A stretch of DNA of 64,000 nt from Candidatus Saccharimonadota bacterium (lineage in GTDB: Bacteria > Patescibacteriota > Saccharimonadia > Saccharimonadales > Saccharimonadaceae), in the NCBI GenBank assembly GCA_028286395.1, contig JAQBRS010000005.1, positions 1 to 64,000 on the forward strand, in the 5' to 3' direction. This document shows positions 8,150 through 16,035 of the stretch, piece by piece; the stretch's first letter is position 1, and every line of letters starts with the position of its first letter. A program made the position numbers and the translations under genes. The notes under the pieces are model-generated. The model did no database searches and was not told the DNA's origin. It saw nothing but the letters and a program-made list of their open reading frames with translations.

Positions 8150-9055
8150 TTATGCGTAAGCCCCGTTCAATTGAATTTGGGCTAAAGAAACAGCTGTGGT
8201 ATCCGCAAGTGTGGCGAGTCCTGTAAGTGCATACGCAATACCTGTCGAAAATGTGATCCCTGTCGGAGGTATCGGAACCATCACACCACCGTTAGGCGGA
8301 ATCATAAAGGTCATCACCGGAGTATCCGTACCGACAGTTGGCGCAGATGCCTTGTTATACATTTTCAAGAAAGCAACTGTTGCTGAGTTATTTGTTGCCG
8401 TCAGCATGTATAAGACACCCGCAGATGCTTTCACGAAGGTGGCATTCGTAGTTGCTGCAGAAATGAGGGTAAAGCCTGTTGCGCCACCGGTTGTTTGAGT
8501 GGTGATGTTCACCTTACCAACAAGGTTGGCACCAGTGGCAAGGATTGCAGTCGTCTGTAAAGAAGCAGCGGTAGCCTGGCCAACGGTAACGATTGGCTCA
8601 ATCGCCGTCGACACCGCCGCCATTTTTATGGTCGCAGTACCCGTACCTGTTATAACCGTGCTCAATCGAACCCTAAAGGCATTGAAACCATCCACTGATG
8701 TTGACCAGGCACGGTTAGCAACTGCACTCAATGTATACGTCGTTTCTGTCGTATACGAGTCAACACGGCCAAGAGCGATAGCAAACCAGGTCGTTCCTGC
8801 GTCCGGTGACGCCTCGAATGTTAAGACTCCGGCCGTCATAGTAGAGGTGTTCGACATAGTCATCGTCATGGTGCTGTAGCCAGTTGTTGCGATTGTAAGG
8901 GCGGTATTTACTGTTGTTGCGCTCGTCCAAGCAGCGGTGCTGAGAGCAGTCGTGCTACCAGATGTTTGGATAGCCACCTGATCGGATGCGATAACAACAG
9001 GAGCGCTATTGGCGCTTGTTGCGGATCCATTCGTGTTGGGTGGAATATATGCCAT
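8150..9055 (-). CDS. Phage virion-type structural protein, 301 aa
   Basis: A 301-residue Ser/Thr/Ala-rich beta protein. The N-terminal segment SANSAPVVIASDQVAIQ (about residues 15-31) is a motif I know from many phage and prophage structural proteins. A jelly-roll-like domain about residues 40-150 (LTFEASPDAGTTWFAIALG) and a C-terminal domain (MYNKASAPTVGTDTPVMTF) are also typical of phage decoration or tail proteins. There is no signal peptide. It is the second gene of the operon 9785 to 7448. Whether it still serves a phage or has been taken over by the cell cannot be read from the sequence. Confidence 0.65.
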   Translation of the reverse strand: MAYIPPNTNGSATSANSAPVVIASDQVAIQTSGSTTALSTAAWTSATTVNTALTIATTGYSTMTMTMSNTSTMTAGVLTFEASPDAGTTWFAIALGRVDSYTTETTYTLSAVANRAWSTSVDGFNAFRVRLSTVITGTGTATIKMAAVSTAIEPIVTVGQATAASLQTTAILATGANLVGKVNITTQTTGGATGFTLISAATTNATFVKASAGVLYMLTATNNSATVAFLKMYNKASAPTVGTDTPVMTFMIPPNGGVMVPIPPTGITFSTGIAYALTGLATLADTTAVSLAQIQLNGAYA

Positions 9056-9065
9056 AAATTTTAAC

Positions 9066-9785
9066 CTACTGTACTATCCAGTTAGAGCCATTGCTGACGA
9101 AGTCGAGACTCATATTCGCAATTGGCATTGCCGCCGACACGCTCCCGTCAATTGTCTGTGAGCTTGTTGTCGCAACTGTCACAACATTCGAACCCGTATT
9201 CGTCACAGTATAACGGTTTGTGTTACTAACCGCCGTCGGAAGTGTCAGTGTCGTCGTTCCAGATACGTTGTACACGTAATCCGTTGCGGTTATCGCACCT
9301 GCTGTCGTTGCCGTCGATATATTCAGAACCGAACGCGTTACCCCTGAACCACCGCCAGATGGCGCTGCCCACGTCGGCACACCACCTACTATCGTAAGCA
9401 CTTGGTTCGTCCCACCTGCGTGAAGCAATGCGAGTTCGAGATTCGACCCAACGTAAAACAAGTCGCCACCTGCCCCGCTACTTCCGTCGACCATCAACAT
9501 AACTTTTCGCGTCAAAGCCGCATTTTGGACGACCGTATAGTAGAGCAAGCCATTTAAGTACTCGAACGCTCCCTCTTCTGGGCTCGTCAATAATGGTCCC
9601 GAGGAAAGTTTCATAGGGGCTGTCCCCGCCACAGTTGTTCCTGGCCGAAGTGTAATATGTTGGTGACCACCGTTAGCAGCATTATCAGTCGCATCATCAT
9701 AATGCTCTTTTTTGAGGTACTGATTAAGAATGGTACCCCAAGCACCATCATCACTGCTTACTATCGGTAGTCGCTGCTGGACCAC
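9066..9785 (-). CDS. Tail-fibre-like protein, 239 aa
   Basis: A 239-residue protein starting at GTG 9785, with GGAGGG 10 bases upstream. The N-terminal segment RLPIVSSDDGAWGTILNQYL followed by NAANGGHQHITLRPGT and a GTAPMKLSSGPLLTSPEEG stretch (about residues 55-73) is a phage tail-fibre/tail-spike module. After a Gly-rich hinge (PSGGGSG, about residues 140-146) there is a second beta module ending in MSLDFVSNGSNWIVQ, also common in tail proteins. It heads the minus-strand operon, divergent from the two larger tail proteins. The 148-bp gap between the operons carries the promoters; nothing else is visible there. Confidence 0.7.
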   Translation of the reverse strand: MVQQRLPIVSSDDGAWGTILNQYLKKEHYDDATDNAANGGHQHITLRPGTTVAGTAPMKLSSGPLLTSPEEGAFEYLNGLLYYTVVQNAALTRKVMLMVDGSSGAGGDLFYVGSNLELALLHAGGTNQVLTIVGGVPTWAAPSGGGSGVTRSVLNISTATTAGAITATDYVYNVSGTTTLTLPTAVSNTNRYTVTNTGSNVVTVATTSSQTIDGSVSAAMPIANMSLDFVSNGSNWIVQ

Positions 9786-9913
9786 TATTCTTACACCCTC
9801 CTCGCAGGTAGAATTAACCGACTGTCTATAATCATAAGCTAGAAGTCAAACTCAGGCAAGTCTCACTGCATATTAAGGCATCGGGTGAAAATATTGGTTG
9901 TCTCCCTCATTTT

Positions 9914-9922
9914 TGCTATAAT
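9914..9922 (+). promoter_or_regulatory. Extended -10 promoter of the plus-strand tail-protein operon
   Basis: TGC followed by TATAAT, with the ATG of the 440-aa gene 11 bases after the box. The predicted leader is about five bases, so translation is leaderless or nearly so. No ribosome-binding site is present. Confidence 0.65.
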
Positions 9923-9933
9923 CATGAGCATAT

Positions 9934-11256
9934 ATGATCATTCTTAAAGCAACTACCGAATCACTTCAGATCGTCACTAGTACTGCCGCAGCGATCGACC
10001 TTTCTGTTTCCTATACAGATATCACCACAACAACATTTGGACCGTCCTCATTTGAAGTAAAAATCACGAGTGCGACAACCACTTCCATCGTCGCCGCACC
10101 GGCCGCTTCAACGCAACGACAAGTAAAACTGATTACTATCACAAACCGCGATGGGACCTTATCGTCAGCCGTGACAATCCAGAAAAATATCTCAAGTGTT
10201 CTTTACAATATAACGCCTACGATCACCCTTCTGATTGGCGAAACCGTCCAATACATGGATGGCCAAGGCTGGATCTATTATTCTGCAACTGGTGCCCCTA
10301 AAGGAAATCAAACAGCAGCCGGGAGCAACACTCAGCTTCAGTTTAATAACGCCGGAGTTCTTGCTGGAGATTCTGACCTCACCTGGAATAATAGTACGAA
10401 CACACTTGCATTAGGTACCAACCCGCAAATCAATATGAGCGCAGTTGCATCAACACCAGCAACACCGGGAGCTGGAACACTTTCACTTTACGCGCAAGCC
10501 GTAGCTGGGAAAATGCAACTCGCAAAAGTCGGACCAGACGGTAACCCTGAGGCACTTCAGGCAGCACTTTGGCAAAATAATACCGTATTCTGGACGCCAG
10601 GCGTCGCTGCCGGTGTCTACCAAGGGACGTCAGGATCTAACTTGGGAACCGCGGCCCTCGTCTTGCCGACAACGACCAACCTATACACTGCGATGCGTCG
10701 ATCTACTTTTGCAAGTGTCGTGACAACCACAAACCAACAAGTCGGTATTCGTACGGAAAACATGTTTTGGCGCGGAAACGTCGCCGGACAAGGCGGTTTC
10801 CTATTCGTCTGTCGATTTGGATTTACATCCTGGACAGCCGGCGACCGACTTTTCGTAGGCTTAACATCTGGTACTACCGCAGTCGTTACCGTTCAGCCAT
10901 CAACCGTTGCCAGCACAATAGGGTTTGCGATTGAGGCAGCCGATACTGCGATTACTTTCCTCCACACCGATGGCACACCAACCGCAGTCAAAGATGTCAT
11001 TAGTGGTCAACCAGCTCTCGCGAACAACAATGCCTACGATGCATACATCTATGCTCGTCCAAACGACTCAACGATTTACTATCGACTTGATAATGCCTTA
11101 ACTGGTGCAATACTCATCGATACGTCCATTACTGCGACACTGCCCGTTAACACTACTATGCTTGCTGCACAGGCGATTATGAGTAACGGCGCAAATACAG
11201 TTGTTGGTAACGCGACCCTCGGTGTCAACCGCCTGTACGTCGAGACAAACCGCTAA
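9934..11256 (+). CDS. Phage tail-fibre/receptor-binding-like protein, 440 aa
   Basis: A 440-residue protein without signal peptide. Residues 1-16 (ILKATTESLQIVTS) and about 49-127 (APAASTQRQVKLITITN ... VQYMDGQGWIYY) form a module frequent in tailed-phage virion proteins. Residues about 205-440 form a second module with FWTPG, a MRRSTF segment, GGFLFVCRFGF, NDSTIYYRL and the terminal LGVNRLYVET. I know this arrangement from phage tail-fibre receptor-binding ends. Both modules recur in the next gene, which is therefore a larger paralogue. No capsid, terminase or integrase gene is nearby, so a domesticated surface adhesin is as plausible as a prophage remnant. Confidence 0.75.
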   Translation: MIILKATTESLQIVTSTAAAIDLSVSYTDITTTTFGPSSFEVKITSATTTSIVAAPAASTQRQVKLITITNRDGTLSSAVTIQKNISSVLYNITPTITLLIGETVQYMDGQGWIYYSATGAPKGNQTAAGSNTQLQFNNAGVLAGDSDLTWNNSTNTLALGTNPQINMSAVASTPATPGAGTLSLYAQAVAGKMQLAKVGPDGNPEALQAALWQNNTVFWTPGVAAGVYQGTSGSNLGTAALVLPTTTNLYTAMRRSTFASVVTTTNQQVGIRTENMFWRGNVAGQGGFLFVCRFGFTSWTAGDRLFVGLTSGTTAVVTVQPSTVASTIGFAIEAADTAITFLHTDGTPTAVKDVISGQPALANNNAYDAYIYARPNDSTIYYRLDNALTGAILIDTSITATLPVNTTMLAAQAIMSNGANTVVGNATLGVNRLYVETNR

Positions 11257-11280
11257 ACATAGGACTGAGATGACTACCCA

Positions 11281-14200
11281 ATGCTACTCCTAAGGGCGAC
11301 AACTGAATCACTTCAACTCACTTCCAGCACAGTAGGTGGTTTGACGACGTATCAATTCCCTTCTGACAATAACCACTCGCCAGGAAGCGCCTTTAACGAT
11401 GCGACAGATTTGGTCATAGGGGTACTAGTGGCAGTTACTCAATCTTCAATCTCAACTGGAACTCGATTCTACTCGCCATCTCCAGGTGTCACCGTTACGC
11501 CGCTCTTATTTGATGACGCGACGAATAACATGCTTGCCAGTGGCCCATCAGTTGTTACTTCGGGTACGGGCTGGGTGTTCCTTCCTTTTTCACTGCCCTA
11601 TACGCTTAGTCCAGGTGTTTCATATGTTGCGGCCGCTCTTACGCTTGGAGGGCAATATTATGCGGCTACAGGAACAAGCTTTCCTTATACGGACGGGCCT
11701 GTCTACAATACCGCCCCTGATGCCGGCCGGTGGCTATACTCATCGTTCCCTAAAAACCCTACAAATACTGTCACGACACGCTACGGCATAGACATCGTCG
11801 TACAGTCAGGTGCGTTTGCGCCTGTACCGATCCTTATCGGAAGAGCCTACCAAAACCCGGGTCAAAGCAATACACTGACGGTGACACCAGACTCCACGCT
11901 CTCCGTTGGTAACTGGATGATACTCGTCCTTAGCACTATTTCAGGGACAACGGTGACGAATCCTTCTGGTTGGACGGTCCTACAATCCTATACGGTCGCA
12001 GGGACATTGGGGGTCGCGATCTACGCAAAAGTACGCGCAGCGGGAGAATCTACCTATAGCGTGACGCTCAATGCTAACGGCGTCGTCTCGACACTCACAT
12101 TATTTTGGGGAAATGGCGCTGACGCTATCAGCAACTGGATCATCGGAACGAATATGTTACGTGGTTCAATTACTCCAACAACGACCACGAATACCGTGGC
12201 GCCTAGTATCACGACAACGGCAAGTAATACGCTTGCGTTAGTGATTACTACTGAACGAACAATTGCCGACGAGAGTGGCATCATCAGCATGGCTGGTGCA
12301 ACGCCATGGTTTTATGGAAAACAAAGTGGTTCAGCGCAACTGGAGACAACAACTATTGGTATCATTGCCCAGACAGCCCCTGGTGCCACGGGTGATGTGA
12401 CGACGGTCTATCCAAATACCCAAGCGGTAAATGCTATGGCTATTCAAATTGGCATTCCTCCAGGAAACGGAACGCTTCAGTTTTCGGCATCTTTTAGTGA
12501 CACGCTTAGTGGGGATGTCACAAATTCCAGTAATGAGGGGGTTATTACCACAGCAACATCGACAGCAGTTATACCAGCCCCCGCTAGCAGCGTATTCCGA
12601 CTCGCCAAGCTCATTACTGTCGTCAACACAGACCTGTATGTTACCAATTCCCTCTTATTCCAAAAGAATAGTACAGGTACCCTGTATGCAGTCAGCCCCC
12701 TGTTCACTTTACTTCCTGGAGAAATGGTCCAGTATATGGACAAGGTTGGGTGGACGTACTATGCGGCGAACGGAGCGATAAAATCAGACTCGTCACTGAC
12801 GCTTAATTCAAACGGGCTCGTTCAATACAATAACTCGGATATGCTAGACCTCACCCTTGGAGGTGCGACACCCTGGATACAACAGCTAAAATCTGGCGTA
12901 CAGAATTGGAATTGCCTTGCATCCTCAGCTGACGGGACAAAACTAGCCGCTACCGCTGGAACAGGATATATTTATACCTCTACTGATTCGGGTGCAACAT
13001 GGGCGGCCCAAACCGCACCAGACTTACAAAACTGGCAGGCAATTACTTCATCCGCTGACGGGACAAAACTAGCCGCCGCAGTGTTTGGCGGGTATATATA
13101 CACATCCGCAGACTCTGGCCTGACATGGACACAGCAGACAGGCTCGACGTCACAAAACTGGTGGGCAATGACTTCCTCACCAAATGGCATGATCCTCGCC
13201 GCCTGTGTATCTGCAGGGTATATCTACACATCCATAGATGGCGGAGTGACGTGGACACAACAAACCGCATCGCCAACACCAGGATGGACCTCAATTACTA
13301 TGTCGGCCGATGGCACAAGGCTTGCCGCCGTCGCAGGGGTAGGATATGTGTACACTTCGCAAGACTCAGGAGCAACCTGGGTACAAAGGACAGGCTCAAC
13401 GTCACAAAACTGGCAGGCAATTACTTCATCAAACGACGGGACGAGAGTTGCAGCTGTAGCAAATAACGGATACATCTATACCTCACGGGACCTGGGGGTG
13501 ACGTGGACACAGCAGACAGGCTCGACGTCACAATATTGGCAATCTATCACTTCTTCGGTCGATGGAACACGGCTCACCGCTGCAGTATTTAGCGGCTACA
13601 TATATACGTCTGCAGACTTTGGAGTGACGTGGACACAACAGACCGCAGCAGGGTTCCAAACTTGGTCTTATGTTGCGTCTTCTGCTGACGGAACAAAACT
13701 TTCTGCTGTAGCTTACGGAGGCACTGCATATACGAGCTCTATTGCATCCGGATTAAGTTGGTCGTCTGGCCCAAATCCTTTTGGGACAAACATTCTTGCG
13801 CTCCAATATGGAAGTCCTTCGGTACAACTCAACGCTCGAACAACTGATCCGACACTGAGTCCTGGCGCAGTAACCCTCGGTCTCTACGCGCGATCAACCG
13901 CAAGTAATCCTATGCCATCCCTTGTTGATCCAACCCTGTCTCCTGTGAGTCTGCAATCATCGCTATATCAACGAAATACTTTCATGTGGACGCCTGGTCC
14001 AACCAACGTCGGAACATGGTTTAACACAAACGGTGCGACAATCGGAAGTGCGGCCAGTGTATCTCCAGCAACGACCACCTTGTATACGACAATGCGCCGA
14101 TCAACCTTTTCCTCCGTCGTTACCACCACCAATCAACAAGTAGGCTTACGTACGGATAATACATTCCTGCTCGGTCTTACTGCCAGAGCAGGCGGCTTCT

Positions 14201-14658
14201 TCTTTAGCTGTCGATTTGGTTTTGATGTCATTGCAACGGGTATGCGTGCCTTCGTTGGTTTTTGCCCAAGCACGGTCATCGTCAGCGGTGATCCATCAAC
14301 AAGCCTTAACACACTCGGCTTTGGCTTTGACCTAGCCGATACCGCCTGGAGCTTCTATCACAACGGCGCAGCGGGAACAGCAACAAAAGAAACGATAGGT
14401 GGCCAAGGAACACTCGCAACAAATAATACTGGCTATGACGCCTACATCTGGTGTAATCCAGGAAGCACCGTCGTTTACTATCGTCTCGATCGCACCGATA
14501 CGGGCGCGACTATCGTTGATAGCTCAGTGAACACAAACCTCCCCGCTAACAGCACTGCACTTATGGCGACCGCACAGATGAGTAACGGAACAGCCAATAT
14601 CACCGCCAGTGCCGCCGTCCTTGGTGTGAATAGAATCTACGTCGAAACAATTCGTTAA
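11281..14658 (+). CDS. Large modular tail-fibre-like protein with seven-blade BNR propeller, 1125 aa
   Basis: A paralogue of the upstream 440-aa protein with three insertions. Order: start tag LRATTESLQLTSS (1-16); a beta domain about 19-178 resembling DUF4082; a domain about 181-396 with PSGWT, FWGNGA, TERT, GATPWFY and QIGIPP, shared with the pilin at 16036-17109; the backbone module about 425-501 (LPGEMVQYMDKVGWTYY); seven 42-residue repeats about 536-830, each ending in an Asp-box such as TSADSGLTWTQQT; and the C-terminal receptor-binding-like module about 885-1125 (FMWTPG, GGFFFSCRFGF, LGVNRIYVET). It has no signal peptide. It lies 24 bases after the previous gene in one operon. The Asp-box propeller suggests glycan binding or protein scaffolding; no sialidase catalytic set is visible. 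Confidence 0.75.
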   Translation: MLLLRATTESLQLTSSTVGGLTTYQFPSDNNHSPGSAFNDATDLVIGVLVAVTQSSISTGTRFYSPSPGVTVTPLLFDDATNNMLASGPSVVTSGTGWVFLPFSLPYTLSPGVSYVAAALTLGGQYYAATGTSFPYTDGPVYNTAPDAGRWLYSSFPKNPTNTVTTRYGIDIVVQSGAFAPVPILIGRAYQNPGQSNTLTVTPDSTLSVGNWMILVLSTISGTTVTNPSGWTVLQSYTVAGTLGVAIYAKVRAAGESTYSVTLNANGVVSTLTLFWGNGADAISNWIIGTNMLRGSITPTTTTNTVAPSITTTASNTLALVITTERTIADESGIISMAGATPWFYGKQSGSAQLETTTIGIIAQTAPGATGDVTTVYPNTQAVNAMAIQIGIPPGNGTLQFSASFSDTLSGDVTNSSNEGVITTATSTAVIPAPASSVFRLAKLITVVNTDLYVTNSLLFQKNSTGTLYAVSPLFTLLPGEMVQYMDKVGWTYYAANGAIKSDSSLTLNSNGLVQYNNSDMLDLTLGGATPWIQQLKSGVQNWNCLASSADGTKLAATAGTGYIYTSTDSGATWAAQTAPDLQNWQAITSSADGTKLAAAVFGGYIYTSADSGLTWTQQTGSTSQNWWAMTSSPNGMILAACVSAGYIYTSIDGGVTWTQQTASPTPGWTSITMSADGTRLAAVAGVGYVYTSQDSGATWVQRTGSTSQNWQAITSSNDGTRVAAVANNGYIYTSRDLGVTWTQQTGSTSQYWQSITSSVDGTRLTAAVFSGYIYTSADFGVTWTQQTAAGFQTWSYVASSADGTKLSAVAYGGTAYTSSIASGLSWSSGPNPFGTNILALQYGSPSVQLNARTTDPTLSPGAVTLGLYARSTASNPMPSLVDPTLSPVSLQSSLYQRNTFMWTPGPTNVGTWFNTNGATIGSAASVSPATTTLYTTMRRSTFSSVVTTTNQQVGLRTDNTFLLGLTARAGGFFFSCRFGFDVIATGMRAFVGFCPSTVIVSGDPSTSLNTLGFGFDLADTAWSFYHNGAAGTATKETIGGQGTLATNNTGYDAYIWCNPGSTVVYYRLDRTDTGATIVDSSVNTNLPANSTALMATAQMSNGTANITASAAVLGVNRIYVETIR
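12886..13770 (+). repeat. Seven tandem ~126-bp repeats encoding Asp-box propeller blades
   Basis: Seven in-frame units of about 42 codons each. A unit runs W-x2-I/M-T-S-S-x-D-G-T, then A-A, then GYIYTS-x-D-x-G-x-T-W. Units 2, 3, 5 and 6 are closest at DNA level, for example the recurring CAGGCTCGACGTCACAA. Unit 7 has a degenerate Asp-box (SSIASGLSW). Seven units suit one closed beta-propeller. Confidence 0.85.
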
Positions 14659-14675
14659 CGAATAGACGAGCTTCG

Positions 14676-15251
14676 TTATTCGAAGAGTTTCTTTGCGACC
14701 TTCACTGTATCATCAAGACTGTTATTCGATGAGTCTGCACCAGGACCATAGCTCAAAATAATCCAGGTACTTTCTTTCAGGACATTAAGTTGGCCATTCG
14801 CTGGATTATAGAAAGCTGCGTCGCCTAAATCACTCACCGTCTGAATTCCCGTAGCGGATTCACCCGTTGCAAACCCATCTTTGTTCGCTGCGATTCCTTG
14901 ATCGTTAATGCCAGACCGAACAATCAATGCAATCACGACCGCATTAGCTGTGTCAGCCTTACCGTCAGAATAGCTACATTTACTATCGGCAACATTACCT
15001 GTCTGAGTTGGTGCTGTCACCACGCCGTTGATCGTTTTATCGCCAAGGAATGTTTTTGCTTCATTAAGCGTTAATAATTCACACGCAGTCGCCGGCTCGT
15101 AGACAACTGCTGGTTGTTTTGGCGTATTGTACGAAAATAGTGCGAGTCCGACGACGATAATGGCGATGCCGACAACGACCGATCCCCAAGTAACAAATTG
15201 TTTTTTATGATCTGCGACGTATTCTTTGGCAGTAAGGAAATAGTTTTTCAT
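14676..15251 (-). CDS. Membrane-anchored extracytoplasmic protein, DUF3558-like
   Basis: A 191-residue protein with a short cytoplasmic N-terminus, one membrane helix about residues 19-40, and an external domain. The domain begins CELLTLNEAKTFLGD (about residues 57-71) and contains a second Cys in SKCSYSD and a hydrophobic VIALIV strand. This Cys-LLT-x-E-A layout resembles the DUF3558 lipoproteins of actinobacteria, but here it is anchored by an uncleaved helix rather than a lipobox. It ends 18 bases from the convergent 1125-aa tail protein. The role is unknown. Confidence 0.55.
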   Translation of the reverse strand: MKNYFLTAKEYVADHKKQFVTWGSVVVGIAIIVVGLALFSYNTPKQPAVVYEPATACELLTLNEAKTFLGDKTINGVVTAPTQTGNVADSKCSYSDGKADTANAVVIALIVRSGINDQGIAANKDGFATGESATGIQTVSDLGDAAFYNPANGQLNVLKESTWIILSYGPGADSSNNSLDDTVKVAKKLFE

Positions 15252-15258
15252 AATTTAT

Positions 15259-15864
15259 TTATAGTATACCAGCTAGCTCACGTACTTCTTTAATTGCTCT
15301 CCCGTGATCGGTAACGTGTATGCCACTTATACCGAGTTCTTCAGCGCCGACAATACATCGCTCCCTGTCATCTAGGAAAATAACCTCACTGGCATCTATG
15401 CCTTTTAGCTGAGCCAGAGCAGTTTCATAGACTTTTGGATCAGGCTTCCTTGCCCCTGCTTCGCAACTAAGAACGACGAAGTCAAATCCCTCATAGCCAC
15501 CATGTTCACGAACCAATTGCGCTGTTACCGGAAAAACATTTGATAGTAGGCCGACCGCATAGCCTTTGGTTTTTAGTTCCTCTACGAGTTCTACCATTTC
15601 AGGTAATGGTGTCAGTTCTTTCCACTTATACCAAATGTCTCGCTGGTCGGGACTGATCGGTTTCCCGTACTGTTTCTCGATTTCAAACCAAGCTTCCTCA
15701 TCACTCATGGCGCCCGTAGAGTATGGATTCCATATGGTCGCTATCCACTCGGAAGCTTTTTCTGGGGAGACACCAAGTTGTTCGGCGAGTCTGGATGCGG
15801 GGACACCGTCCTGGACACCCGCCGTCATGACACCGTCGTAGTCGAAGAGGAATGCTTTTATCAT
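15259..15864 (-). CDS. HAD-superfamily hydrolase (subfamily IA)
   Basis: A 201-residue protein with the four HAD motifs: DYDGVMT at residues 8-14 (nucleophile Asp and acid/base Asp), LLSNV about residues 108-112 (motif II Ser), KPDPKVYE with the motif III Lys about residue 142, and VIFLDDRERCIVGAEELG (motif IV Asp pair). An alpha-helical cap lies between motifs I and II. Such enzymes are usually phosphatases of sugar phosphates or nucleotides; the substrate cannot be told. A TGCTATGAT extended -10 box lies six bases before the ATG, implying a leaderless transcript. Confidence 0.85.
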   Translation of the reverse strand: MIKAFLFDYDGVMTAGVQDGVPASRLAEQLGVSPEKASEWIATIWNPYSTGAMSDEEAWFEIEKQYGKPISPDQRDIWYKWKELTPLPEMVELVEELKTKGYAVGLLSNVFPVTAQLVREHGGYEGFDFVVLSCEAGARKPDPKVYETALAQLKGIDASEVIFLDDRERCIVGAEELGISGIHVTDHGRAIKEVRELAGIL

Positions 15865-15870
15865 TCACTC

Positions 15871-15879
15871 ATCATAGCA
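15871..15879 (-). promoter_or_regulatory. Extended -10 promoter, leaderless HAD gene
   Basis: TGC-TATGAT on the minus strand with exactly six bases to the ATG at 15864. The predicted transcription start is the start codon itself. Confidence 0.6.
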
Positions 15880-15907
15880 AATAAAATACCCCAACCAATG
15901 ATTGAGG
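15878..15907 (-). terminator. Probable terminator after tRNA-Gly
   Basis: Minus-strand CCTCAA pairs with TTGGGG across a seven-base loop, followed by TATTTTATTTG. The stem is short, so confidence is moderate. Confidence 0.5.
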
Positions 15908-15916
15908 CGATTTATT

Positions 15917-15992
15917 TGGTGCGGGTACAGGGACTCTAACCCTGGGCCTCATCCTTGGCAAGGATGCGCTCTAACAGCTGAGCTACACCCGC
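15917..15992 (-). tRNA. tRNA-Gly (anticodon GCC)
   Basis: Minus-strand cloverleaf of 76 nt with encoded CCA. The acceptor stem is GCGGGTG/TACCCGC, the D-arm is AGCTCAGCTGTTAGAGC, the anticodon loop is TTGCCAA, and the T-loop is TTAGAGT. It closes the right side of the region holding the tail-fibre-like island. Confidence 0.96.
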
Positions 15993-16035
15993 ACGCTCAT
16001 AGAATTATACGGAAATTGAAGGTCTTTTACAAGGG

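Noticed and set aside
12886-13770. CRISPR-like or tandem-repeat array
   Set aside because: Repeats are in frame, encode Asp-box blades and lack constant spacers.
7448-14658. Calling the island an intact prophage
   Set aside because: No integrase, terminase, portal, capsid, tape-measure or lysis gene is present and no attachment repeats were seen.
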